A stretch of 61,146 bases of DNA from Leucobacter musarum subsp. musarum (GTDB lineage: Bacteria; Actinomycetota; Actinomycetes; Actinomycetales; Microbacteriaceae): assembly GCF_001273845.1 (NCBI RefSeq), contig NZ_JHBW01000108.1, positions 1 through 61,146 on the forward strand, given 5' to 3'. Below are positions 1 to 7,542 of this stretch, piece by piece. Position 1 is the stretch's first letter. Each line of letters opens with the position of its first letter. The notes beneath the pieces are model-generated. The model was not told the origin of the DNA and ran no database searches. It saw nothing but the letters and a program-made list of their open reading frames with translations. Both the position numbers and the translations under genes were made by a program.

Positions 1-71
1 CACCCCGCCCGCGGGCACCTTAAGGTCGGTAGCGGCCTGCTGGATGGCCTGTGCGTTGGCGAGCTGCGCAC
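1..71. repeat. terminal redundancy, left copy (circular join)
   Basis: These 71 bases match positions 61076-61146 except at one site (A at 22, C at 61097). Read on the minus strand the difference is CTT versus CTG, both leucine. This is what a linearised circular contig looks like, so one copy should be dropped, giving a circle of 61,075 bp. Confidence 0.93.
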
Positions 72-279
72 TCGAGTACTTATCGGTCGCAGTGGGCGCC
101 GTGCACGTGCCGCTCCCGCCGGTGCCTGCGGCCGCGATCGTCATGACCGCACCGCCGACGATCATGACGGGCATGAGGACGATGGCGAGTACCAGCGCCA
201 GTACGCCCGCAATGAGGCGTCGCCCAGTCTTGGACTGGGCGACGTTCACAGCGACTTTTGCCGCGACCGGTGCAGCCAC
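1..279 (-). CDS. lytic transglycosylase / M23 peptidase, N-terminal part (continues across the circular join)
   Basis: This is the start of the peptidoglycan hydrolase whose remainder lies at 60224-61075. A GTG start at 279 follows the TAA stop of the upstream gene (282-280) with no gap, so translation is probably coupled. Translated 93 residues show a basic N-terminus (around KTGRR), one long transmembrane helix (roughly residues 23-50) and a short extracellular linker. 279 nt here plus 852 nt before the join stay in frame and give a 376-residue protein. The small minus-strand ORF at 80-337 in another frame is a shadow. The role is local cell-wall opening for the conjugation channel (VirB1-like). 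Confidence 0.85.
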   Translation of the reverse strand, partial: MAAPVAAKVAVNVAQSKTGRRLIAGVLALVLAIVLMPVMIVGGAVMTIAAAGTGGSGTCTAPTATDKYSSAQLANAQAIQQAATDLKVPAGGV

Positions 280-1149
280 TTAGTAGTCCGTCTTCCAAGC
301 GTCGGGATACCGCGTCATAAGCCCGATCACGCCACATGTCCCACCATCTGAGGGCGCATCACAGTAGATGGCCAACGCGACCGGGTTCCGCACCGTCGAC
401 TGATCCCCACCAGTCGTCGTGGTGGTCTCCACACGCACCCAGTACAGTCCGAATGACGCTTCGGGGTCGATGTCGACCGTGATCCCGTCAGCCGGTTTCG
501 TCCAATACGGATCACCCGCGTACGCATCCATTTCGGCCTTGTCGTACACGTCGACCGCGCGAGAAAGGATGGTCGCACCATACGAGGTGTACCCGCCGAA
601 GCTCGCGGCATCGCCGAGCATCCACCACCAGCCAGACGGCGAGTAGTCCATGTCGGCGAGAAGCTGCGGAGCTCGCGCAATGTACTCGTCGCCCGTGATC
701 GTGTCGCCACCAAACTGCTTGACGGAGAACCCTGCTCCCGGCCCCACATAGTCAGGGGAGGGGCGCATGACCCGTGCGAGTGATTCTTCACGGAAGTCGT
801 CTACCCACTGCACCTTCGTGGTGTCCACCGACATCAACACCTGCGCTGCGGACGCTGCCGCAACTCGGGGATCGGTCGTGACCTCCATCGGGACCAGGCC
901 GTCAGCGTCGAACTCGGGCGCCGGAGCCTCCGTTTCGGACGTATCGGCTGCGGTATCGGGCTTCTCCGTGCCCGGATCTGCAGGCGTGGTTGAACTCTGC
1001 GACGGTTTCGCTGCTGTCTTGTCGTCGTCGGTGCCTGGCCCGACGATGACGGCGATCGTCACCGCGAGCAGTGCGATCACGAACCCGGCGGCGCCGGCCG
1101 CGACCAGGCGCGGCCGCCATTTCTTCCAGTTGCTCTGCAATCGGTTCAT
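280..1149 (-). CDS. membrane-anchored transfer protein with extracellular domain
   Basis: 289 residues: a basic cytoplasmic start, one transmembrane helix at about residues 14-38, an Asp/Thr/Pro/Glu-rich low-complexity linker to about 80, then a globular extracellular domain (about 85-289) with two cysteines near the C-terminus that could form a disulfide. I do not recognise the family from motifs. The topology and position, directly before the wall hydrolase in the secretion operon, fit a VirB8/TcpC-type NTF2-fold channel subunit; that is inference. ATG at 1149 overlaps the TGA of the upstream gene (ATGA), and its own TAA abuts the hydrolase GTG, so all three are probably co-translated. Confidence 0.8.
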   Translation of the reverse strand: MNRLQSNWKKWRPRLVAAGAAGFVIALLAVTIAVIVGPGTDDDKTAAKPSQSSTTPADPGTEKPDTAADTSETEAPAPEFDADGLVPMEVTTDPRVAAASAAQVLMSVDTTKVQWVDDFREESLARVMRPSPDYVGPGAGFSVKQFGGDTITGDEYIARAPQLLADMDYSPSGWWWMLGDAASFGGYTSYGATILSRAVDVYDKAEMDAYAGDPYWTKPADGITVDIDPEASFGLYWVRVETTTTTGGDQSTVRNPVALAIYCDAPSDGGTCGVIGLMTRYPDAWKTDY

Positions 1150-1694
1150 TCGAGTGCTCCGTTCTCAATCGTGTGAAGAGGGGTCGTAGGGGAAGGGAAG
1201 GCCAGAAGTTCGTGGCAGTGCTCGTCGAGGCCGACACCCCAGGTCGCTGACTCGACGTGGTTCGGGTCGGCCCACTCCTGCACGATGTGCGGGTTGTGCT
1301 GCGTCTCGTTGCACCGAGACGCACCGGCCCACTCCCGCATCCGTGAGCGCCACAACCAGAACTGGTACTGAAAATCGAGCCCTGCTGACGCCGGCCCTGG
1401 CATCTCCTCGAAGAACTGCTGCTGCTGCCGGTACTGGTACAGCGCCAGCAGTTCGTGAATCATTGGGGGATGCCGGTACCAGCACGGCGGTACGACCTGA
1501 GCATTCAGGCCGAACTCACGCACCATCCGGGGCACCCACACCCCGAGCACGTTCTGTAAAATCTCGACCCGCTCATCAGTATCGAGCGCCATCCAGTCGA
1601 TCGGGAGAGCGGGTTTTGCCCGCATTTCCTCCGCCGCGAAATCGGAGACCGGGGCCTCTGGCTCGGACGGGCGACCACCGCGCTCACGCACCAC
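1146..1694 (-). CDS. DUF4913-like conjugation-associated protein
   Basis: 182 residues, soluble, no signal or membrane segment. The core has the pattern I associate with DUF4913, a domain frequent on actinobacterial conjugative elements: Trp-Val-Pro-Arg, then PPCWYRHP, then HELLALYQY, then a Trp-rich stretch with a later Cys/His pair. Function is unknown. It starts with tandem GTG codons at 1694, overlapping the upstream gene by 11 nt, and its stop overlaps the next start. It sits inside the transfer operon between membrane proteins, so a cytoplasmic accessory role in transfer is likely. Family recall is from memory, not a search. Confidence 0.78.
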   Translation of the reverse strand: MVRERGGRPSEPEAPVSDFAAEEMRAKPALPIDWMALDTDERVEILQNVLGVWVPRMVREFGLNAQVVPPCWYRHPPMIHELLALYQYRQQQQFFEEMPGPASAGLDFQYQFWLWRSRMREWAGASRCNETQHNPHIVQEWADPNHVESATWGVGLDEHCHELLAFPSPTTPLHTIENGALE

Positions 1695-2262
1695 GGCGCA
1701 CCGCGTTCATGAAGCGATCCCAGAACGACGGCGCAACATCCACCGTCGCCCCTTGCAGCGCGCTCAGCTCGCGGAACAGATGATTCCGCCGCGCTTCAGG
1801 CCGGACAGTTTCAACCCATGCGGTGAGCTCAGCCACCATCGGGTCACCCGCAGCGAGAACCGAAGACACTCGAGCGGGCCGCTCTGTCATGAACTGGCGG
1901 ATCCAAACGCACCCGAAACTCAGCAGCATCGCCGCGAACAAGAGCATCAGCACAGGCTGCGAGAAACCGCTGACCAGGACGAGCGAGTACCCTCCGCCCA
2001 GCAGACAGAACACGCCCGTCGAGAGCAACTGCCAACGCCGCGCGGTGGCCGTGATGCTCAAAAGTTCATTGGTGAGCGCCATCCGGTAACCGCCTACACG
2101 CCGCAGCTTCTCATGGAGGTATTCGAGCTCGCGACGTTGCTGCGCGTGCATCAGGATCAACTGATCCTGCTCGGCCTGCTCTGCTACAGACAGTGGAGCC
2201 TGCGCGGCCCTGCGCCGGCATGCACGAACGATTCGGGTGTGGGTAAGGTTCAAGTGGGTCAT
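1684..2262 (-). CDS. small membrane protein, paralogue of the upstream gene
   Basis: 192 residues: an N-terminal region rich in Gln/Glu/Arg (about 15-60) that could form a coiled coil, two adjacent transmembrane helices (about 78-98 and 102-122), and a soluble tail. The first eight residues, MTHLNLTH, are identical to those of the upstream gene. The DNA of the two starts is nearly identical for about 30 bases, which indicates tandem duplication followed by divergence. ATG at 2262 overlaps the upstream stop. No family recognised; a membrane component of the transfer operon. Confidence 0.75.
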   Translation of the reverse strand: MTHLNLTHTRIVRACRRRAAQAPLSVAEQAEQDQLILMHAQQRRELEYLHEKLRRVGGYRMALTNELLSITATARRWQLLSTGVFCLLGGGYSLVLVSGFSQPVLMLLFAAMLLSFGCVWIRQFMTERPARVSSVLAAGDPMVAELTAWVETVRPEARRNHLFRELSALQGATVDVAPSFWDRFMNAVRRGA

Positions 2263-2918
2263 GCCTTGCGCCCCATCCCGAATACCCGGCCGAGAATCGA
2301 CGGGTCACGAGTGACACTCGCACCCTTGACCCAGCGCAACACCCCAGCGAGGTAGCGGCGACGGTCACCGACGCTCTTCTTGACGTCGACGGCCGCCAAC
2401 CGCTCCACATAGCGGTCGCCAGGAGTCACCACCGCGCGAACACGCATCGGACGGCGCAAGAGCGTGAACAGAAAGAAGATCGCCTTGACCGCTGCGACAA
2501 GAAATCCGACCCAGCCCAGGCCCCAGACCACCATAAGCAGGAAGATGAGCCCCACACCCTCGACCGGGTGAGGGGGCAGTGTGCCGTCGCCGATGATGAG
2601 CGGTGGGAGCACGTACACACCCACCCATGAAGCGCCTCCGTATAGCGCCGCGGTGGCTGCGTGGGTCCAGAAGCGTGGGTCCGCGTCGTGCACCTCAACG
2701 GTTAGGCGATCATCTTCAAACGAGACGTGATCGCAGGAACCATCGGAAGTGAGCAGCGTACTCAATGCCTGAAGACGTTGCTGGGCGCGGTGCTGATCAT
2801 CAAGGTCTTGCTGAACGGCTGCGGCTTGCGTGGCTGCTGCATCGCGTTGTGCGAGGACGTCAGTTCTGTGTGCGGCTGCGCGGTCAACACGTGCGTGGGT
2901 CAGGTTCAAGTGGGTCAT
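2259..2918 (-). CDS. membrane protein, first gene of the transfer operon
   Basis: 219 residues: an Ala/Gln-rich helix (about 10-60) likely to be a coiled coil, then a short acidic segment, two transmembrane helices (about 88-108 and 122-150), and a basic C-terminal tail. It starts with MTHLNLTH like its downstream paralogue. It is the first minus-strand gene before a divergent plus-strand region, so the promoter for the long transfer operon should lie between 2919 and the structured element at 2951-3240. No function assigned. Confidence 0.75.
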   Translation of the reverse strand: MTHLNLTHARVDRAAAHRTDVLAQRDAAATQAAAVQQDLDDQHRAQQRLQALSTLLTSDGSCDHVSFEDDRLTVEVHDADPRFWTHAATAALYGGASWVGVYVLPPLIIGDGTLPPHPVEGVGLIFLLMVVWGLGWVGFLVAAVKAIFFLFTLLRRPMRVRAVVTPGDRYVERLAAVDVKKSVGDRRRYLAGVLRWVKGASVTRDPSILGRVFGMGRKA

Positions 2919-2950
2919 ACCTTCACGAACCCGTCACGCGCGCACATGCC

Positions 2951-3240
2951 GCTGCGCGGGAATGAGCACCCCTGACGGGCTGCTCCTGGTCGACGCCGGC
3001 AAGCCGGCCCCTCCCTTCTGGGGCTTCGCCCCGTTTTCTTGCCGCGAAGCCTTCGGCAGCATACGGACGTTCCGCTCTCCAGGCGCACGGTCGCAGAACC
3101 GCTTACGCGCCCCTGCTTGTCGCGTCCCTCTCGCATGTCTGACGCCATGCGGGAGCCCCGCTGCGTACCCCTTCCGAGCTGCACGTCCTGCAGGCACATT
3201 CGTGCCTTCACGGCAAGAAAACGTGAGGGGAGGGATGAGA
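2951..3240 (+). repeat. structured leading-region element, copy 1
   Basis: Non-coding. It shares about 290 bp of clear similarity with copy 2 at 23009-23297, including CCGTTTTCTTGCCG on the left and GGCAAGAAAACGTGAGG on the right. These outer arms are complementary, so the whole interval can fold back on itself. Inner hairpins include CTCGCAT...ATGCGGGAG, which changes to CTCGCGT...ACGCGGGAG in copy 2: paired changes that preserve the stem. The element ends just before a plus-strand gene at 3256. Proposed role: regulatory or single-stranded promoter element. Confidence 0.7.
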
Positions 3241-3255
3241 GAAAGGGCACACACC

Positions 3256-3657
3256 ATGACCACCGACTACACGATCAAGCTCGCCGCACTCGGAGCACAC
3301 ATCATGTGCCTCTGGGGGTTCGACACCGACCGCTCCGGAGCTGACACGGTTGCTGCCGTCAACGATGCGATCTACTCGGCCGGCCTCGACTACACCGACC
3401 TCGCCCAGGTGCGAGCGATCGCCCGTCAGCACGACCTCAACGCGGGAGCGTTCGGCGACACCGCACCGACGCTCGTGGCCACCGAGGAGCGCCCCGACGT
3501 CGACCTTGATCGACTCCAGGAACTCTGCGCTGAGCACTCAGACGCCGCGCACGGGGACTCGAACGACCGCGAGCTCGCGGCCGCGCACAACCTCATCACC
3601 GAACTGCTGCGCATCGCCGGGTTCAAGCTCGTCGACCACGACGGGAACGCACGATGA
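3256..3657 (+). CDS. hypothetical protein downstream of structured element 1
   Basis: 133 residues, acidic and mostly helical. Two similar Ala/Asp-rich halves suggest repeated helices, but no family is recognised. ATG at 3256 is chosen because GAAAGGG lies 8 nt upstream and the codon pattern starts there; the longer open frame back to 2830 runs through the structured element and is unlikely to be translated. Its TGA overlaps the ATG of a 39-codon membrane peptide (ATGA). Position immediately after a structured element suggests a gene expressed early after transfer, possibly an anti-defence or establishment protein; that is inference. Confidence 0.72.
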   Translation: MTTDYTIKLAALGAHIMCLWGFDTDRSGADTVAAVNDAIYSAGLDYTDLAQVRAIARQHDLNAGAFGDTAPTLVATEERPDVDLDRLQELCAEHSDAAHGDSNDRELAAAHNLITELLRIAGFKLVDHDGNAR

Positions 3658-3773
3658 CCCCCGACGAGATCGGCACCACGTCAGCGATCATCCTGATCCC
3701 GCTCGTGTGGGGTGCCGCGATCTACCGGACCTGGGTGCTTCCCGCCCTCGCGAAGCCCACCACCCACCACTAG
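3654..3773 (+). CDS. 39-residue single-pass membrane peptide
   Basis: ATG at 3654 overlaps the stop of the preceding gene (ATGA), so it can be read by coupling. The product begins MTPDEIGTTSAI and has one hydrophobic helix (about residues 10-24) followed by a basic and Pro-rich tail ending in His-His. The stop is TAG at 3771-3773. It is too short for routine gene finding. Coupling, topology and a following gene of similar type support it, but function is unknown. Confidence 0.6.
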   Translation: MTPDEIGTTSAIILIPLVWGAAIYRTWVLPALAKPTTHH

Positions 3774-3781
3774 GACCACCA

Positions 3782-3807
3782 GGTGCGGGGCCACAGCGCC
3801 CCGCACC
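3782..3807 (+). terminator. 10-bp hairpin between small membrane genes
   Basis: GGTGCGGGGC (3782-3791) pairs perfectly with GCCCCGCACC (3798-3807) around a 6-nt loop. There is no U-tract. It lies between the 39-residue peptide and the next gene, so it may act as a partial terminator or an mRNA-stabilising hairpin. Confidence 0.5.
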
Positions 3808-3821
3808 CTTGGAGGTACACC

Positions 3822-4013
3822 ATGCGTCGCCTACTCATCCCGCGCTCGTTCTTCGGCTTCGTGATCCGCATCGCCGTGCTCAACGCTCTGCTCGGTGCCG
3901 GCACTTACGCCACGGCGCTCCTCATCGCCGGCGCACGGATCGCTCTCGCCCTGCAGATCATCGAATTCACCCGCCTGGTCGACGCCGTGAACCGCTTCGT
4001 CCCGATCTCGTAA
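3822..4013 (+). CDS. small membrane protein (63 aa)
   Basis: 63 residues starting MRRLLIPRSFFGF, with GGAGG at 3811-3815 six bases before ATG. A basic N-terminus precedes a strongly hydrophobic stretch (about 10-45) long enough for one or two membrane helices. No family recognised. It is the last gene of the short plus-strand group that starts at 3256 and is followed by a strong terminator. The open frame upstream of 3822 runs through the preceding hairpin, so the ATG with the Shine-Dalgarno is preferred. Confidence 0.68.
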   Translation: MRRLLIPRSFFGFVIRIAVLNALLGAGTYATALLIAGARIALALQIIEFTRLVDAVNRFVPIS

Positions 4014-4020
4014 GCCTGGA

Positions 4021-4074
4021 AACACGACAGTGCCCCTGCCCGGGCGAAAACCCGGACAGGGGCACTGTCGTGTT
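4021..4074. terminator. bidirectional terminator between convergent genes
   Basis: A 24-nt arm (4021-4044) pairs with 4051-4074 with a single mismatch around a CGAAAA loop. It sits between the plus-strand gene ending at 4013 and the minus-strand adhesin ending at 4086, and the symmetric stem can serve both directions. Confidence 0.85.
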
Positions 4075-4085
4075 CAGGGAACGAG

Positions 4086-7000
4086 TTAGCCGATCACCTC
4101 CGCACCCTCGTTCGCGGCTGCGAGCTTGCGGCGACGCTGGAGCAGTACCATCGCGGCACCACCAGCGAGCAGCAGCGCGCCCGCGACTCCCGCAGCGAGT
4201 GCGCCAGGGCCACCGGTAAGTGCGAGGGCCGGCTTCGGCTTGATCTCGAAGTTCTCCTTCGTCTCACCGCACTTACCGACGTGCACCACGGTCTCCTTGC
4301 CGTCCTCGACACGAATCAGGGTCTCGACGTACCCGCCCAGGCCCACGTGCTCCTCACGGGTGACGACCTTGTTCGAGTCGTAGCGGCCGGGCTTGTCGAC
4401 CTTCACACCTGTCGCGTCCTCGAAATCAGCGATCTCGTTCTCGGTCGAGCACACCATCTGCTCGTCAGCCGAGCGCGTGTACGCCTTGAACGTGACCTTG
4501 TACTCAACCTCGGGGCGATCCGACAGGGGCCCTTCAACGATTGCGGTGTCGAACATCTCGTCACCGACGTTCACGGTGCCCGCCGACTCGGTGTGGACCG
4601 TGGGCTCCTTGACCTTGGTGGTCTCGTTCGGGAGACCGCACTTGCCGCGGTGCAGCGACACGGGCGGCTCGTCGCCGTCCACAACCTTCAGATCCTCGAC
4701 CCAGTAGGTGGTGCCCTCGGAGTTCGCAACGACGTCAGGTGAGGTCACCTTGCCGGGGCCAGTCACCTTGACCGGCTTCGTCTGCGCGACGGGCTGCGCC
4801 TCGCACACCGCGTCCGGGTTCGAGACTTCAGCCTTGGTCCACAGGACCGGGTTGCCGTCGGCGTCCATGATCGGTTCCCAGTTTTCGTCGTACTTCGGCT
4901 GGCCGGCCTCGGGCTTCAGGTACAGCGTGAAATCGACCTCGTACTTCACCTCGGGGCGATCCGACAGCGGCCCCTCGACGTCAGCGACATCGTGAATGTT
5001 GCCGCGCACGGCACCCTCTTCGATCGCCTGGGTGGTGACCTTCGGGTTTTCCACCATCGTGGTCTCGTTCGGGAGGCCGCACTTGCCGGTGTGCAGGACG
5101 AGCTCGTCGCCGCCACCCTTCGGCGTGGCGGTCAGTTCCTCCACCCAGTACACGGTGCCGGCGGTCTCAGCCTTTACCTTGGGCGACTTCACTTCACCGA
5201 TCTTCGTCACAGCGACGTTCTCGGTGTGAGCGACCGGCTGTGCAGCACAGACCGCAGCAGGGTCGTTCAGTTCGGCCTCGGTCCACACCGCGGTGACGCC
5301 GGCTTCGTCGACGATCGGCTTCCAGTTCTCGTCGTACTTGGGCTGGCCGGCCTCGGGCTTGAGGTACGCGGTGAAGTCGACTGCGAGATCCCACTGGTTG
5401 GTCGACGGCAGTGCGCCGGTGATCTTCGCGACGTCCTGGATGTCGCCCTTCACAGCGCCGGTCTCCTGCGCCTGCGTGGTGACCTCGGGGCGGAGCACCT
5501 TCGCGGTCTCCGACGGCACGCCGTAATCGTCACAGGCGTCGAGGAACTTGCCCTTCGCGGCACCGGTCTGATCCTCGTCAAGCACGCACCACTGCACCGT
5601 GAGGTAGTTGTACTGTGCGTCGATCGGGACCGAGAGCACGTCCGACGTGCGCTTCTGGCCCGGGGTGTCAGCGGTCATCGTGGTCGTCTGCAGCACAACA
5701 GCATCCTTCGGAGCGGTCTTCTGCTGCTCCGGCTTCGTCTCAGAGCCGTACACGGTGCCGCGGAGCGTTGCGGGGGTGCGCTTGCCACCGGTCTGGAGCC
5801 AACCGCCGCCACCGGCGAGCTTCACCTCGACCTCATCGGTGTAGTCGTTCCCGATACCGATTTCATCAGCCGAGAGCTTGGTCTTGAACTCGAGCTCGGT
5901 GGGGGTCCACTGCGACTCGTTCTTCTGCCCGTACCCATCCGTGAAGTGATACTTCTCCGGCAGCGACGAGGAAGCCGTTCCCGCAATCGGCTTTGGGTTG
6001 ACGATCGCGTCAAGCTGATCCTTGTAGTCGATCTCCCACACCCACGTGATGTAGCCGGTCTCTTTCGCGACCTCCTTCGACTCCACCGTGTACGTGGTGT
6101 TCGGGCCGTCATCGGTCGACGTCGTGATCTCGGCGGTTGCCGCAATGGGGGCGTTCTTCGGCGGCGTGCCCGAAGGGTTTTCAGCAGGGTCCTGCAGGAA
6201 CGGGCCGTATGCCGTGCCCTTGGCGGTGATCGGTGCATATCGCTTCTTGCCGTTTGCGCCGAACTGCCAGCGCCAGATACCCGATCCCACGGTCGGGTCG
6301 GCTGCGAAGTCGAGGGTGTCGGAGTACTTCTCGCCCTTCTTGACCTGCTTCGTGACTGTGTTCGAGGTCAGCGTCGGAGCCCAGAAGGTATCCGGGTCGA
6401 CGTACTGTGCGCTGAAATCGCCAGTGCGGGTTTCGGATGTGGCGGGGCGGCCGATGCCGATCTTCTGGTTGAGGCCGCCCTGGTCGGACACGACGAGCTC
6501 GCCGGCAGTCGAGACGGTGTACGAGTAGCTGCCGTTGAACGTGACGCGGTAGTAGCGACCGAACTCGTACCCCTCGGGTGGCACGCCCTCCCACTGGAGC
6601 TGGTGTGCTGCGCCATCGGTGATGGTCGCGGTCTTGCCGTCTGCGGAGACGTCGACGCCGGCCTGCGCGATGTACTTGCCGTTGTCGATCGTCATCGTCG
6701 AGGTGCCCGCCTCAGCGGCCACGTAGCCCGCATACGCGCCAGTCGGGGTGATGACGGGAGCGTTCGGCTGCACGGCCGGGCCGCTGCCGCCTCCCGGGTT
6801 CGCAGCGTACGCGCGACCCTCGGTGATCATCGCGGCCGCGTAGTCGACGACGCTCTGGTAGCCCTTGGATGCCAGCGATGCCTTCACCTGGGCGATGGTG
6901 CTCTGGTAGCCGGCGTCGCCCTGCGCGCTGCGCAGATCCCACACCGCCAGCTGCACCGCGGCAGCCTGGCTGTTATCGGTCGTGGTGCCGTAGTTCCCGA

Positions 7001-7412
7001 GAATGTACGTCAGCGCCTGCGTGTCAGACGCGGTGAGGTCGCCTGCGGAACCGGATGCGCCATTGAGGCCCAGGTAGCCGTTGAACCAGCCCTGGAACGT
7101 GTACCCCTCAACGCCTGCGACGGGGACCAGGGGTGCGTCGGTGCCGGACGGCACGATCTGCCCCATTTCGAGGCAGTACACGATGGTGCCGTCGGTGTGG
7201 ACGAGTGCGCCGATACCGACGCCGGTGCCGTCGTAGAGGCCGGCGCCGGGGGTGGCAGCGAGAGCTACCTGTGCGGGGATCACCACGGTGCCGATCCCGA
7301 CACCGGTTGCAGCGATCAAGCCAGTGAGCACGAGTGCGCTGGCACGACGGGCAGTGCCCTGTCGTTTGCGGCGCTCACGACGTGTGAACGCTCCCTTTTC
7401 AGTCGATGACAT
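4086..7412 (-). CDS. thioester-domain, VaFE-repeat surface adhesin with LALTG sortase anchor
   Basis: 1108 residues. A long signal peptide has a basic region (RRERRKRQ) and a hydrophobic core, with likely cleavage near residue 53. An N-terminal thioester-type domain has Cys80 (VYC) and Gln154 in VQLAVW, the pair expected to form an internal Cys-Gln thioester that bonds host surfaces covalently. The C-terminal half contains several related units, each with 'GPLSDRPEV', 'YLKPEAGQPKYDENW' and 'GKCGLPNETT' type segments, as in VaFE/isopeptide pilin-like proteins. The anchor is LALTG, a hydrophobic helix and RRRK, the LAxTG form used by class E sortases of high-GC actinobacteria. No sortase is on this plasmid, so a chromosomal one is required. 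Probably mediates cell-cell contact for mating or colonisation. Confidence 0.88.
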   Translation of the reverse strand: MSSTEKGAFTRRERRKRQGTARRASALVLTGLIAATGVGIGTVVIPAQVALAATPGAGLYDGTGVGIGALVHTDGTIVYCLEMGQIVPSGTDAPLVPVAGVEGYTFQGWFNGYLGLNGASGSAGDLTASDTQALTYILGNYGTTTDNSQAAAVQLAVWDLRSAQGDAGYQSTIAQVKASLASKGYQSVVDYAAAMITEGRAYAANPGGGSGPAVQPNAPVITPTGAYAGYVAAEAGTSTMTIDNGKYIAQAGVDVSADGKTATITDGAAHQLQWEGVPPEGYEFGRYYRVTFNGSYSYTVSTAGELVVSDQGGLNQKIGIGRPATSETRTGDFSAQYVDPDTFWAPTLTSNTVTKQVKKGEKYSDTLDFAADPTVGSGIWRWQFGANGKKRYAPITAKGTAYGPFLQDPAENPSGTPPKNAPIAATAEITTSTDDGPNTTYTVESKEVAKETGYITWVWEIDYKDQLDAIVNPKPIAGTASSSLPEKYHFTDGYGQKNESQWTPTELEFKTKLSADEIGIGNDYTDEVEVKLAGGGGWLQTGGKRTPATLRGTVYGSETKPEQQKTAPKDAVVLQTTTMTADTPGQKRTSDVLSVPIDAQYNYLTVQWCVLDEDQTGAAKGKFLDACDDYGVPSETAKVLRPEVTTQAQETGAVKGDIQDVAKITGALPSTNQWDLAVDFTAYLKPEAGQPKYDENWKPIVDEAGVTAVWTEAELNDPAAVCAAQPVAHTENVAVTKIGEVKSPKVKAETAGTVYWVEELTATPKGGGDELVLHTGKCGLPNETTMVENPKVTTQAIEEGAVRGNIHDVADVEGPLSDRPEVKYEVDFTLYLKPEAGQPKYDENWEPIMDADGNPVLWTKAEVSNPDAVCEAQPVAQTKPVKVTGPGKVTSPDVVANSEGTTYWVEDLKVVDGDEPPVSLHRGKCGLPNETTKVKEPTVHTESAGTVNVGDEMFDTAIVEGPLSDRPEVEYKVTFKAYTRSADEQMVCSTENEIADFEDATGVKVDKPGRYDSNKVVTREEHVGLGGYVETLIRVEDGKETVVHVGKCGETKENFEIKPKPALALTGGPGALAAGVAGALLLAGGAAMVLLQRRRKLAAANEGAEVIG
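4880..5370 (-). repeat. internal near-identical repeats in the adhesin gene
   Basis: The stretch encoding YLKPEAGQPKYDENW occurs around 4880-4923 and 5325-5368 with only a few base changes, as does the one encoding GLPNETT (about 4618-4647 and 5059-5088). Identity at the DNA level is higher than in the rest of the units, so the repeats are recent or kept similar by recombination and may vary in number between strains. Confidence 0.7.
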
Positions 7413-7490
7413 GAAAGGCCTTTCCAGTCAGAATCGCAGACGGAATGCCGCCTACAGCCCATAGATGAAAGACCGCGCGCACCAACGACA

Positions 7491-7526
7491 AAGCGGGGCG
7501 CAACACCGAAGTGTCACGCCCCGCTT
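7491..7526 (-). terminator. hairpin terminator after the 460-aa exported protein gene
   Basis: AAGCGGGGCG (7491-7500) pairs with CGCCCCGCTT (7517-7526); inside lies a second short ACAC/GTGT stem. It lies just past the stop of the minus-strand gene at 7543 and before the adhesin promoter region (7413-7490). Confidence 0.75.
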
Positions 7527-7542
7527 CTACGGGTGAATCAGT

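Noticed and set aside
2830..3255. Extension of the 3256 gene upstream through structured element 1
   Set aside because: The element is conserved as DNA with paired stem changes, not as protein, and a ribosome site lies at the internal ATG.
4992..7409. 805-residue plus-strand ORF antisense to the adhesin
   Set aside because: It mirrors the adhesin codons; high GC keeps the opposite strand open. Composition (Arg/Leu/Val/His-rich) is non-globular and no ribosome site is seen.
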